DNA of 64,000 bases from Aminiphilus circumscriptus DSM 16581 (GCF_000526375.1 NZ_JAFY01000007.1:496001-560000), one strand, 5' to 3'. Positions 36,246-45,232 are shown, counted from the first letter of the stretch. Translations and numbers: made by a program. The notes: generated by a model from the letters alone, not told the origin.

Positions 36246-37367
36246 ATGGCGAATCTGGCACAGTGCGTGAACGGTCTCCACTTCCGTAATCCCGTGCTTC
36301 CTGCGGCGGGACCCAACGTGCGCACGGGGGAGCAGATGCTCGCCGCTGCGGGAGGCGGTGCGGGGGGCATCGTGGCGAAGACCGTTTCGGTGCGCGCCGC
36401 ATCGGATCCGCGTCCCTCCATCAGACGGAGTGGTCTCGGTTTGCTCAACTGCGAGACCTGGGCGGAGGTGTCTCCCCTGGAGATGCTTCCCGAGCTGAAA
36501 AAGGCGAAGGAGGCGGGGCTTCCTCTCATTGCCTCCGTGGGGTACTCCCCGGAGGAAGTGGCCTTTCTCGGCGAGCTGCTCGAGCGCGAGGTGGCCCCCG
36601 ATGCGGTGGAGTTCTCCATCCACTATGTGGGAAAGGAGCTTGATCCCCTGCTCGACGTCGCAAAGGCGCTTCGACGGAGCACGAAGGTCCCCATTTGGAT
36701 GAAGCTCTCTCCCTCCGTGCCGGACCTGGAGACCCTTGCCAAGGCGGCTTCGCCCGTGGTGGATGCCTTTGTGGCGATCAACTCCTTGGGCCCCGCCCTC
36801 GACATGGATGTGGAGAGTGTCTCACCTCTCCTCGGTTCCTCCTGCGGGCAGGGGTGGCTGTCGGGGCCGCCCATTCTTCCTCTCGCCCTAAATTTCGTTT
36901 ATCGCCTCGCCACCGTGCAGGACAAACCCGTCATCGGCGTGGGAGGGATCGAGCGGGGTGTAGACGCAGTGAAATTTCTCCTTGCCGGAGCTTCGCTGGT
37001 ACAGGTGTGCTCTGCGGCGATCCGACAGGGGCACGGCGTGTACGGAAAAATCGCGATGGAGATCGACACGTGGCTCGACGAGCACGGGTATGCCTCGGTG
37101 GAGGAGATCCGCGGGCTTTACGGGCGCCGCCTGAAGGAGCGGAAACGGATCGAGGGCGTTCCGGTCATGGCGGTGGACCGGGAGCGCTGCGTGGCCTGTC
37201 GGGCCTGCCTTTTCCGGTGCGTGTCGGGAGCGCTTTACTTCGACGGAAGCAAGGCGGCCATCCATGCCGCATCCTGCATCGGCTGCGGTTTCTGTCGGGA
37301 TTTCTGTCCCGCCGGCGCGCTGGCGCTCCGGGACAGGCGCGGGGATGGCTCGGGAGCGGACGGCTAG
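36246..37367 (+). CDS. PreA/dihydroorotate-dehydrogenase-like flavin enzyme with ferredoxin tail
   Basis: 373 residues. Residues 1-300 form a TIM-barrel of the dihydroorotate/dihydropyrimidine dehydrogenase type: NPVLPAAGPN near 15, MKLSPSV near 155, and the FMN phosphate motif GVGGIERGVDAVKFLLAGAS near 240. Residues 312-365 are a two-cluster 4Fe-4S domain (CVACRACLFRC and CIGCGFCRDFCP). PreA-type enzymes reduce or oxidise the C5-C6 bond of pyrimidines. Here the partner PreT-like subunit is absent, and the protein might pass electrons to ferredoxin. ATG 36246 was chosen over ATG 36240 because AAGGAGG is 7 nt upstream. Confidence 0.75.
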   Translation: MANLAQCVNGLHFRNPVLPAAGPNVRTGEQMLAAAGGGAGGIVAKTVSVRAASDPRPSIRRSGLGLLNCETWAEVSPLEMLPELKKAKEAGLPLIASVGYSPEEVAFLGELLEREVAPDAVEFSIHYVGKELDPLLDVAKALRRSTKVPIWMKLSPSVPDLETLAKAASPVVDAFVAINSLGPALDMDVESVSPLLGSSCGQGWLSGPPILPLALNFVYRLATVQDKPVIGVGGIERGVDAVKFLLAGASLVQVCSAAIRQGHGVYGKIAMEIDTWLDEHGYASVEEIRGLYGRRLKERKRIEGVPVMAVDRERCVACRACLFRCVSGALYFDGSKAAIHAASCIGCGFCRDFCPAGALALRDRRGDGSGADG

Positions 37368-37579
37368 AAACTTTCGCCACGGTTCCGGGACTGAACGGAG
37401 AAGGAACAAGGCCACCTGGAGGGCGGCCCGGAACCTGGCCCACGAAGGCAAGATCCGGGCTGCCCGAAGGGACACGACCTATCCAAGACCATCGTGGAAG
37501 GACGCCTGCTCGGGTATCCCCTTTTAGTGGGGTGCTCTCGTAAAGGCGAACGAGACCAAGTGCAGAAGGAGGTCTGCCC
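37368..37579 (+). promoter_or_regulatory. Structured 212-nt leader before molybdoenzyme 2
   Basis: No ORF. The stretch is rich in potential pairing: CCCC(37518-37521)/GGGG(37529-37532) hairpin, then TCTCGT (37536-37541) with ACGAGA (37549-37554), and AGACC (37552-37556) complementary to GGTCT (37570-37574), which covers the end of the ribosome site AGGAGG before GTG 37580. The last two pairings compete for shared bases. This is compatible with translational control by a leader RNA; I could not assign it to a known riboswitch. Confidence 0.4.
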
Positions 37580-39907
37580 GTGGAAGACCGACTGTTTTCG
37601 CCGGTGGGCGTGTCCTGTTCCCGCATCGAGGGATGGGAGAAGGTGTCCGGGACGGCCCGTTTTACCGACGACATTGCTGTTCCCGGAGCATGGTTTGGTG
37701 ATGTGGTGCGCTCTCCCGTTTGCCGGGGGCGTCTCCGGGAAATCCGCTTCGATCCCGCCTTCGACTGGAGCCGTGTCGCCGTCGTGACGGCCCGGACGCT
37801 GCCCGGACCGAACGTGGTGCACATGATCCGGGACGACCATCCCATCGTCGCGGCGGAGGAGATCCGGTTCTTCGGGGAGCCCGTGGCGCTTTTGGCCGCC
37901 CCGGACAGGGCGATTCTCGCGGCGGCGATGGCGGCGGTGCATCTGGACGTGGAGGAACTTCCCGCCCTGCTCTCTCTCGACGAAGCCCAGGAGCGCCTTG
38001 CGCTCTCCCGGGAACACGTGCTCGCCTCCTACGCATTTTCCGGCGGGGACACTGCGTCGGCCTTTGAGGAAGCCGATCTCGTCGTGGAAGGAGTCTACCG
38101 GACGGGGCACCAAGAGCACATGTATCTGGAGCCCCAGGGAATGATCGCCTTTCCCGGAGAGAGTGGGGGCGTGGAGGTGACGGGGTCCTTGCAGTGCCCC
38201 TACTACGTGCACGGGGCACTGACGAAGGCCCTTGCCCTTCCCCCCGAACGGGTGGTGGTCCGTCAGGCCGTTACGGGAGGCGCCTTCGGAGGGAAGGAGG
38301 ACTATCCATCGGTGCTTGCCGTACAGGCGGCGCTTTTGGCACTCGCCTCGGGAAAGCCTGTGCGGATGATTCTCGACCGGCGGACGGACATCGGCGTAAC
38401 CACCAAGCGCCACCCCTCGCTCATCTTTCACCGTACGGGAGTGCGGAAGGACGGAACGCTCCTCGGCGCGGAGATTGACATCTACCTGGACGGCGGAGCC
38501 TATGTCACGCTGAGCCCTGTGGTGCTCTCCCGGTGCATGCTCCATGCCTGCGGTGCCTATCGCGTTCCCGCCGCGACAATTCGGGGATGGGCACTCGGGA
38601 CCAACACTCCCCCCAACGGAGCCTTCCGCGGATTCGGTGCCCCCCAGAGCCTCTTCGCCATGGAACGCCAGATGGACCGCATCGCCGCGGAGCTAGGCAT
38701 TTCGCCTCTTGAAATTCGACGGAAGAACGTCCTCCGGACAAAAGACACGCTTCCCTTTGGTCAGGTTCTCGAGGAGGAGGCAGGAGCGTCCCTGGTTCTT
38801 GAAAAGGCAGTGGCGCTCTCCGATTACGAGGCACTGAAGGCCGCTCCGAAATCCTGCAGGGACGAACGGGGAAGGCGCGTGTGGCGCGGGGTGGGGCTCT
38901 CCCTCTTCCTCCACGGTGGCGGGTTCACAGGAAGCGGAGAAGAACGCATCGCCGGCCGGGTGCGGCTCACCGCGGACGAAGAGGCAAACGTGGAAATCTT
39001 CGTCTCCAGCACGGAGATGGGACAGGGAGCGTCCACCGTGCTCTGCCAGATTGTCGCCCAGGCACTTGCGCTCCCCCTGGGCAAGGTGCGCCACGTCCCT
39101 CCCGAGACGGGGCTGGTTCCGGACAGTGGTCCCACCGTGGCCTCCCGGACGGTGTTCGTGGTGGGACGCGTGCTTCTGGACGCCTGCCGGACCATGCTCC
39201 GGCGTCTCGAAGCGGCGGCGAAGGAGTGGTTCGACACGGCGGGCCGGGAGGTCTACTCCAAGGACGGCTATTTCTTTGCCGGGGAGGAGCGGTTCGGGGA
39301 CATGGCGACCCTCCTCTCCCGCTATGTGCGCGAGAGCGGTGGGCCTCTTGTGTCGGAGGCGACCTACACTCCTCCGGAGGGATTTTCCTGGAATGAAGAG
39401 GCGTTTTCCGGGGATGCCTACAAGGCTTATTCTTGGGGGGCCGATGTCGCTTGCGTGGATGTGGACGCGACGACGCTGGAGATCCGTCCGAGGAAGGTTA
39501 CCACGGTGCTTGAGATCGGCCGGGCGGTGAACCCCGTTCTCGCTGCGGGACAGGCCGAAGGAGGAACGCTCCAGGCTCTGGGCTACGCCTATCTGGAGGA
39601 CATGGGCTACGGCGGAGGCCGGTTCCGGAACGACCGCATGGCCACCTGCCTTATTCCCACCGCAGTGGATGCGCCGGAGTTCTCGGTGCGTTTCGAGGAA
39701 CTGCCCACCCGGCACGGCCCCTTCGGCGCGAAGGGATTGGGGGAACTTCCCATGGACGGAGGCGCTCCGGCGCTTCTGGCTGCTCTGGAGGATGCCCTTG
39801 GCGTCTTCTGCGACGAAATACCTCTTTCACCGGCGAAACTCCTGGAGAGGCTTGCGGCGAGGGAAAAACGGAACTGCGCGAAGGAATCGGAGGGAGACGG
39901 GGCATGA
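37580..39907 (+). CDS. Molybdenum hydroxylase molybdopterin subunit, enzyme 2
   Basis: 775 residues, same family as 32353-34740 but clearly a separate lineage. Landmarks: VSGTARFTDDIAVPG near 20, QAVTGGAFGGKEDYPS near 228-243, NGAFRGFGAPQSLFA near 345, the EMGQGASTVL proton/oxygen site near 483, and the catalytic Glu in GPFGAKGLGELP near 722, which is canonical. GTG 37580 follows AGAAGGAGG. Its partner gene, a fused 2Fe-2S/FAD subunit, overlaps by ATGA. Xanthine or hypoxanthine hydroxylation is the natural guess but cannot be separated from other N-heterocycles by reading. Confidence 0.85.
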   Translation: MEDRLFSPVGVSCSRIEGWEKVSGTARFTDDIAVPGAWFGDVVRSPVCRGRLREIRFDPAFDWSRVAVVTARTLPGPNVVHMIRDDHPIVAAEEIRFFGEPVALLAAPDRAILAAAMAAVHLDVEELPALLSLDEAQERLALSREHVLASYAFSGGDTASAFEEADLVVEGVYRTGHQEHMYLEPQGMIAFPGESGGVEVTGSLQCPYYVHGALTKALALPPERVVVRQAVTGGAFGGKEDYPSVLAVQAALLALASGKPVRMILDRRTDIGVTTKRHPSLIFHRTGVRKDGTLLGAEIDIYLDGGAYVTLSPVVLSRCMLHACGAYRVPAATIRGWALGTNTPPNGAFRGFGAPQSLFAMERQMDRIAAELGISPLEIRRKNVLRTKDTLPFGQVLEEEAGASLVLEKAVALSDYEALKAAPKSCRDERGRRVWRGVGLSLFLHGGGFTGSGEERIAGRVRLTADEEANVEIFVSSTEMGQGASTVLCQIVAQALALPLGKVRHVPPETGLVPDSGPTVASRTVFVVGRVLLDACRTMLRRLEAAAKEWFDTAGREVYSKDGYFFAGEERFGDMATLLSRYVRESGGPLVSEATYTPPEGFSWNEEAFSGDAYKAYSWGADVACVDVDATTLEIRPRKVTTVLEIGRAVNPVLAAGQAEGGTLQALGYAYLEDMGYGGGRFRNDRMATCLIPTAVDAPEFSVRFEELPTRHGPFGAKGLGELPMDGGAPALLAALEDALGVFCDEIPLSPAKLLERLAAREKRNCAKESEGDGA

Positions 39908-41340
39908 GAATTTCCCTGCTGGTGAATGGAACCGAACAGATGCTCCGGGTGCCGCCGCTGCGCTCTCTTCTGAAGATCCTGCGGGAGGACCTGGGACTTA
40001 CGGGTACGAAGGAAGGATGTGGCGAGGGAGAGTGCGGCGCCTGCGCGGTCTTTCTCGACGGAATGCTCGTCAATTCCTGTCTTGTCCCCGCTTTTCAGCT
40101 CCACGGGCGGGAGGTCGTCACCATCGAAGGGCTGGGGTCGAAGGAAAACCCCGATCCACTCCAGAACGCCTTTCTGGAAGAAGGGGCGGTGCAGTGCGGT
40201 TTCTGCACCCCTGGCCTCATTCTGGCGTCCCGGGCGCTGCTGAACGAGAACCCCCACCCGAACCGGGAGGAGATCCGGGCGGGTCTCTCGGGGAGCCTCT
40301 GCCGCTGCACCGGTTACGAACGGGTCGTGGCGGCGGTGGAGAAGTGCGCCGCCGCATCGCCGGAGGAGGCGACGACGCCGGACGGGCAAGGAACACGAGA
40401 GAAACGCGGTTTCCGCTCCGACGGACCGCCGTTTCCCTGCGATGGGGACTCTCCACGGGTCCTGTTTCCCCAAAGCATCGACGAGACCCTCCGGATGCTC
40501 GCCGATGCGGACGCGCCTCCCACGCTCTTCGCCGGGGGGACGGATCTGATGGTCCCTGGGAACGGAGAGGCGGTTCCGGAATGCATTCTGAACATCCTGG
40601 ACATCCCGGATCTCCGGGGCATCTTCGAGCGGGAGGATCTTTTGGAGATCCGGGCGGGGACATCCATGGACGCAGTGGCGAAAAACGCGGTGGTTCGGAA
40701 ATCTTTCCCCGCCCTCGCGGAGGCGGCGCTTTCCTTCGGTGCGCCGGCCATTCGCAACAGGGCCACCATCGGCGGCAACCTTGCCGGAGCCTCCACCGCG
40801 GCGGATTCACCGCCCGCCCTGCTCGTCCTCGGCGCGTCTGTGGTGCTTGAAAGTGTCAGGGGCACGAGGACCATCCCCCTTGAAGAGTTCGTCACTTCCT
40901 ACCGGAAGACCGTTCTTGCCGGGGACGAACTGCTCACGAAGATTCTCGTCCCCTTCCGGATGGGACGGGAGCAGGCGGAACGCTATCGGAATTTCCAGTC
41001 TTTCCGCAAGGTGGGTTCCCGAAGCGCTCTCACCATCTCCAGAGTGACGGTGGCGGCCTCCCTCGACACCGATGCGGAAGGGCGCATCGTCCACGCCCGG
41101 ATTGCCGTGGGAAGCGCCGCGCCGACGGTGCGTCTCCTCGAACGGACCGGACGGTTTCTCCTTGGACGCACTGCCGATGCGGCGACGCGCAGAGAGGCGT
41201 GCCGCCGCGCCGCCGAGGAGGTGGCACCCCGCAGCACCCCTGAGTACAAGCGGTGGGTGGTGGAGCAGCTCCTTGGGGATTTTCTGGAGCACCTTCCGGG
41301 AGGGCCGCGATGCGACGAAGACGGCGCGGAGAAGCGATGA
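39904..41340 (+). CDS. Fused 2Fe-2S and FAD subunit of molybdoenzyme 2
   Basis: 478 residues. Residues 1-150 carry the two 2Fe-2S sites (EGCGEGECGAC with a later Cys; CGFC...CRC). A Pro/Arg-rich linker (about 155-190) follows. Residues 190-460 form an FAD_binding_5 domain with TLFAGGTDLMVPG near 207 and FGAPAIRNRATIGGNLAGAS near 280, plus the CO-dehydrogenase flavoprotein C-terminal module. Enzyme 1 keeps these as two genes, so the two sets are not a simple recent duplication. The operon ends at a strong hairpin at 41384. Confidence 0.85.
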   Translation: MRISLLVNGTEQMLRVPPLRSLLKILREDLGLTGTKEGCGEGECGACAVFLDGMLVNSCLVPAFQLHGREVVTIEGLGSKENPDPLQNAFLEEGAVQCGFCTPGLILASRALLNENPHPNREEIRAGLSGSLCRCTGYERVVAAVEKCAAASPEEATTPDGQGTREKRGFRSDGPPFPCDGDSPRVLFPQSIDETLRMLADADAPPTLFAGGTDLMVPGNGEAVPECILNILDIPDLRGIFEREDLLEIRAGTSMDAVAKNAVVRKSFPALAEAALSFGAPAIRNRATIGGNLAGASTAADSPPALLVLGASVVLESVRGTRTIPLEEFVTSYRKTVLAGDELLTKILVPFRMGREQAERYRNFQSFRKVGSRSALTISRVTVAASLDTDAEGRIVHARIAVGSAAPTVRLLERTGRFLLGRTADAATRREACRRAAEEVAPRSTPEYKRWVVEQLLGDFLEHLPGGPRCDEDGAEKR

Positions 41341-41383
41341 CGACCTGAGGTGCGGCGGTGTCGCTCTCTGCGATGATTATGGA

Positions 41384-41420
41384 CAAAAGGGCGGTCCCGG
41401 GATCCGGGGCCGCCCTTTTG
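41384..41420 (+). terminator. Strong terminator closing the catabolic operon
   Basis: CAAAAGGGCGG (41384-41394) pairs perfectly with CCGCCCTTTTG (41410-41420), extended inward by TCCCGG/CCGGGG to a 3-nt loop. The T tract is part of the 3' arm and the A tract part of the 5' arm, so it could act in both directions. Confidence 0.75.
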
Positions 41421-41442
41421 CGGAATCGTCCGATATCGGTGA

Positions 41443-41471
41443 TTGACAAAGTCACGAAGGACAAGGTATAT
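41443..41471 (+). promoter_or_regulatory. Promoter of the desulfidase/ECF pair
   Basis: A perfect TTGACA (41443-41448), a 17-bp spacer and GTATAT (41466-41471, or TATATG with 18 bp). It sits just after the terminator, so the pair has its own transcript with a leader of about 125 nt. Confidence 0.6.
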
Positions 41472-41603
41472 GGAATAAAGACTATGCCTTTATGTTCTTG
41501 GCGAACATTTCCGCTTTCGGAGGGAAATGCACTTCGCAGAAAAGACACCCCGGAGGATGCATCGTTCTTCGGGATTCGGATGGAGGAAAAGAGGAATGTC
41601 CAA

Positions 41604-42188
41604 ATGCGCCGAAACGGATCCGTCGTCGTTCTTGCCCACTGTCTTTTGAATGCGGATGCCAAGGTGAAGGGTCTCGCCGAGTACCCTGGAGCGCTCCTTT
41701 CTTTCGTCCTTCCCCTCTTTGAGGAAGGAGTCGGCGTGATACAGCTTCCGTGTCCGGAAGCGACCTTCCTGGGCGGAGCACGTTGGGGCATGACCCGCGA
41801 ACAGTATGACACGACCGCCTTTCGGCGCCACTGCCGATGTCTTCTTACCGGTACGATGGACCAGTTGGAGAGCCACCTGCGTTCCGGTCACAGCGTTGAA
41901 GGAGTTGTCGGCGTGGACGGGAGTCCATCCTGCGGCGTCTTCTTCTCCTGTTCGGGATACGAGGGAGGGGAGATCTCCATCGGAGGCTTTGTCGAGCGCT
42001 CCCGAAACGCTCTGCGGCGTTGCCGGGGAGAGGGGATCTTCATGGCGGAATTGCGTGTCCTGCTGTCGGAGAGAGGAATCTTCCTTCCCTTTTCCGCAGT
42101 GGACGAGGAGTCCTCGGAGGGAACGACGTGGCGGGAGGTGAGACGGAAATTCCGTCACGATGCCGACGGAATGTCCAGCGAGGCGTAG
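41604..42188 (+). CDS. TudS-related putative desulfidase (CD3072-like)
   Basis: 194 residues of the DUF523/TudS superfamily, in which TudS removes sulfur from 2-thiouracil with a 4Fe-4S cluster held by three Cys. Candidate ligands here are the Cys in AHCLLNADAK near residue 14, the Cys in QLPCPEATFLGG near 51, and the Cys in DGSPSCGV near 113, which is the expected spacing. The protein is close in outline to the group named after Clostridioides CD3072. ATG 41604 follows AAGAGGA; an ATG at 41580 is an alternative. Paired with the ECF S component 81 bp downstream. Confidence 0.65.
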   Translation: MRRNGSVVVLAHCLLNADAKVKGLAEYPGALLSFVLPLFEEGVGVIQLPCPEATFLGGARWGMTREQYDTTAFRRHCRCLLTGTMDQLESHLRSGHSVEGVVGVDGSPSCGVFFSCSGYEGGEISIGGFVERSRNALRRCRGEGIFMAELRVLLSERGIFLPFSAVDEESSEGTTWREVRRKFRHDADGMSSEA

Positions 42189-42269
42189 GAGGGAAATCGG
42201 TGTCCTGTTCTTCCGGGGCAAGAGACGCCGCGACGCAGCGATACGTTTGCCGAGGAGGAATTTTCTACC

Positions 42270-42860
42270 ATGAGCAAAAGTACGTTTCAAATGATCTTCG
42301 CGTCCCTGTGTGTCGTCATGAACCTCGTTTTCGGAACGCTGGTGCAGTCGCTCCAGATTCCGCTGCTGTTTTTGGATACGATCGGAACCATCTTCGGCGC
42401 TGTGCTGTTTGGACCGTTCTACGGTGTTCTCATCGGGCTGGTGACGAACGTCGTCCAGGGCATTCTCACCAATCCCCGCGACATTCCCTTCGCGCTGGTG
42501 AACATGGCCATCGGACTCTTCGTGGGAGTGGTCTCCCGAAAGATCCGTTTCACTCTTCCCGTCTCCGTCGGTGTGGGGCTGTGTCTTGCCGTCCTTGCCC
42601 CGCTCATCGGAACGCCCATTGCCGTCTGGATCTACGGCGGTCTCACCGGCGGCGGGACGGATTTTTTCTTCCTCTGGCTGTACCAGAGCGGGCACAAGAT
42701 CTTTACCGCAGCCTTTCTTCCCCGCATCACGGGCAATCTCGTGGACAAGGTGGCGAGCGCCGTTCTTGTTGCGTTGCTGATAGCGAAAATGCCACCGCGA
42801 TTCCTGGTCATGGGAAACAATCCGCATCTTTTCGGAGAAGCCGACAAAAAGACATCTTGA
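42270..42860 (+). CDS. ECF transporter S component (CD3073-like)
   Basis: 196 residues with about six membrane segments. FLDTIGTIFGAVLFGPFYGVLIGLVTNVVQGI near 30-65 has the glycine-rich, small-residue pattern of S components, the substrate-binding membrane subunits that share a common ECF ATPase/T module for micronutrient uptake. No EcfA/EcfT genes are nearby, which is normal for group II systems. The protein is similar in outline to the CD3073-named group, whose gene follows the desulfidase in clostridia as well. The ligand is unknown; a thiolated base or cofactor precursor is suggested by its partner. ATG 42270 follows GAGGAGG. Confidence 0.65.
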   Translation: MSKSTFQMIFASLCVVMNLVFGTLVQSLQIPLLFLDTIGTIFGAVLFGPFYGVLIGLVTNVVQGILTNPRDIPFALVNMAIGLFVGVVSRKIRFTLPVSVGVGLCLAVLAPLIGTPIAVWIYGGLTGGGTDFFFLWLYQSGHKIFTAAFLPRITGNLVDKVASAVLVALLIAKMPPRFLVMGNNPHLFGEADKKTS

Positions 42861-42943
42861 GAGAAGAGCGCTTTTCCCGGGAGAGAAGAAAACGTCCCGG
42901 AGCGACGGGGCGTCTCTTCGTCGCCACGTATGGATGACACTGA

Positions 42944-42995
42944 AATGCGGCAGGAGAAAAGGAAGCGTGTTCCCTCCCTTTTCTCTTGCCGCATT
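42944..42995. terminator. Bidirectional terminator between convergent units
   Basis: A 19-bp stem (42944-42962 with 42977-42995) broken only by one G-U pair, loop 14 nt. Each arm carries its own A- or T-rich tract (GAGAAAAGG / CCTTTTCTC). It separates the ECF gene from phosphoglucomutase. A second small hairpin lies at 43070-43100. Confidence 0.75.
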
Positions 42996-43109
42996 GCGCT
43001 TCTTTCGTTCGTTCGGACCCGGACAATGACGCGCCGGAAGTGCCCCGGCAAAGGTCCCGACAAATGGTCACGGAAGGATTTTTTCGGTGCGTCCTTCCGT
43101 ACCGGGGCG

Positions 43110-44744
43110 TCAGGCGCCGGAAAAGGCCCGCGCCACCACCGCCCGGGCTTCCTCGAGAAGGCGTTGCAGGTGTTCTTCGCCGAGGAAGCTCTCCGCGTAG
43201 ATCTTGTAGAGGTCCTCCGTTCCGGAGGGGCGGGCGGCAAACCAGCCGTTTTCGGTTGTCACCTTGATGCCGCCGATGGGTGCGCCGTTTCCCGGCGCTT
43301 TCGACAGGACGGCGGTGATGGGCTCGCCCGCGAGGTATGCCACGTTGATCGCCGAGGGATCGAGCGCGGCGAGACGCTTCTTCTGTTCCGCCGTGGCAGG
43401 GATGTCCTGCCGTTCGTAACGGGACGCGCCGAAGCGCTCTTCCAGCTTGCCGTAGAGTTCGGAGGGGGTTTTTCCGCTCCGGGCGGTAATTTCCGCCGCG
43501 AGAAGGTCCATGATGAACCCGTCCTTGTCGGTGGTCCAGACCGTTCCGTCCCTCCGCAGGAAGGACGCCCCCGCGCTCTCCTCGCCGCCGAAGGCGCAGG
43601 TGCCCTCCAGCAGGCCGTCCACGAACCACTTGAACCCCACGGGAACTTCGAGAACCGTCCTTCCGAGAGCCGCCGCGACGCGGTCGAGCATGGAGCTGGT
43701 CACGAGAGTCTTGCCGATTCGGCACGCGGGGTTCCATTGCTCCCGGTTCCGGAAGAGATACCACACCGCGGAGGCGAGATAGTGGTTGGGGTTCAGCAAC
43801 CCTCCGTCGGGAGTGACGATGCCGTGGCGGTCGTAGTCAGGATCGTTGCCGAAGGCGATGTCGAAGTCGTCCTTCATCTCTACGAGCCGCGCCATGGCCC
43901 AGGGGGAAGAGCAGTCCATGCGGATTTTTCCGTCCCTGTCGAGGGTCATGAAGGAGAAGGTTGGGTCCAGGAAGGGGTTCACCACGTCGAGGTGCAGGCC
44001 GTAGAGATCTGCGATGGGCTCCCAGAAGGCGAGTCCCGAGCCGCCCATGGGGTCCACGCCCAGATGCAGCCCCGAGTGGGCGATTGCGTCGAGATCCACT
44101 ACATTTCTCAGGTCCCTCACGTAGTGGATGATGTAGTCGTGCACGTGCGTGGTATCGGCTTTAAGTGCCCGTTCGATGGGAATGCCCCGGGTCTTTTCCG
44201 AGCCGAGGAGTTCGTTAGCCCTGTCCTGGATGCGTTTCGTGGTCTCTGTGTCCGCGGGGCCGCCCGATGGTGGGTTGTACTTGATTCCTCCGTCTTCGGG
44301 CGGGTTGTGCGAAGGGGTGATGACCACGCCGTCGGCGAACCCGTCCCGCCGTCCCCTGTTGAAGGTGAGGATGGCGTGGGAGATCACCGGCGTGGGTGTG
44401 GCACCGAAGCCGGCCTGGATCATGATGTCCGTCCCTTCCGCGGCGAATACCTCCACGGCGGTGACGAACGCCGCCTCGGAGAGGGCGTGGGTGTCCATTC
44501 CGAGAAAGAGCGGTCCGGTGATGCCGCGATCTCTCCGAAGCTCGCAGATGGCGCGACAGATGGCCGCCACGTGTCCCTCGTTAAAGCTGTTGGTGAACGA
44601 CGATCCCCGGTGACCCGAGGTGCCGAAGACGACCCGGTGCGCGGGGTTGTCCGGATCCGGACGTCTCGTGTAGTAGGCGGCGATGAGACGCGGTATGTTG
44701 ACGAGCGAATCCCGGGAAACCGGCGTGCCTGCTCTTTCTGTCAT
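43110..44744 (-). CDS. pgm: Phosphoglucomutase (alpha-D-glucose type)
   Basis: 544 residues, the normal length for Pgm. It interconverts glucose-1-phosphate and glucose-6-phosphate for glycogen and cell-envelope sugar synthesis. Motifs: FGTSGHRGSSF near 40, the phosphoserine loop TPSHNPPEDGG near 142, the Mg loop GNDPDYDRHG near 295, the sugar loop GGEESAGASF near 375, and the phosphate-binding ENGWFAARPSGTEDLYK near 500. ATG 44744 follows GGAAGGAGGAG; the frame is open upstream without signal. It has its own good promoter. Confidence 0.93.
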   Translation of the reverse strand: MTERAGTPVSRDSLVNIPRLIAAYYTRRPDPDNPAHRVVFGTSGHRGSSFTNSFNEGHVAAICRAICELRRDRGITGPLFLGMDTHALSEAAFVTAVEVFAAEGTDIMIQAGFGATPTPVISHAILTFNRGRRDGFADGVVITPSHNPPEDGGIKYNPPSGGPADTETTKRIQDRANELLGSEKTRGIPIERALKADTTHVHDYIIHYVRDLRNVVDLDAIAHSGLHLGVDPMGGSGLAFWEPIADLYGLHLDVVNPFLDPTFSFMTLDRDGKIRMDCSSPWAMARLVEMKDDFDIAFGNDPDYDRHGIVTPDGGLLNPNHYLASAVWYLFRNREQWNPACRIGKTLVTSSMLDRVAAALGRTVLEVPVGFKWFVDGLLEGTCAFGGEESAGASFLRRDGTVWTTDKDGFIMDLLAAEITARSGKTPSELYGKLEERFGASRYERQDIPATAEQKKRLAALDPSAINVAYLAGEPITAVLSKAPGNGAPIGGIKVTTENGWFAARPSGTEDLYKIYAESFLGEEHLQRLLEEARAVVARAFSGA

Positions 44745-44820
44745 GAGCGCTCCTCCTTCCGGCGTGGTGCGATCTCTCCAAGGGTGCGGAATGTTCCGTC
44801 TGATTTCGCCTCTCAGCGAG

Positions 44821-44849
44821 ACTGTACGAAAGCACTGCCCTTTCGTCAA
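44821..44849 (-). promoter_or_regulatory. Promoter of pgm
   Basis: On the minus strand TTGACG (44849-44844) and TACAGT (44826-44821) are 17 bp apart; predicted start near 44814, leader about 70 nt. Confidence 0.6.
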
Positions 44850-45232
44850 CCCGGTCGAGGGGTGTGGTGCGTGAGGAAAAAAACATCCCGGAGCGTGACG
44901 GCACTCCGGCTCGGCGGCCTGCGCTGTCCCCCGTTTTTCGTGCTCCGCATAAAGGTAAAGGTCCTTGCGCACGTTCCTCCCATGGCGTCGTTCAAACCGC
45001 AACACCCGGTGTCGCTCCGAATCGAAGCGATGCGTCACCCGTCGCCGTCCGTACCGCCGAAATTTCTGCAACGACATGTTCCATCTTTCGCACCTCTTTT
45101 GTACGACTGACGCATGCAACCATGAATGGAGACCACCCGTGGGTGTTCCGGGTGACGTGTTGCATCTCTTGCTCCCGTGAACGTGAAAAGTAACGCTCGC
45201 GTTGTCCGGTTTCGTGGAACGCCTCGTGCGCC

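Noticed and set aside
32353-39907. Selenocysteine codons in the molybdenum hydroxylases
   Set aside because: Both large subunits read through without in-frame TGA; known selenium in such enzymes is a labile ligand, which sequence cannot show.
43070-43100. Second terminator before the end of pgm
   Set aside because: The 9-bp ACGGAAGGA stem has no U-run after it in either direction; the T tract lies in the loop, so only the larger hairpin at 42944-42995 was called.
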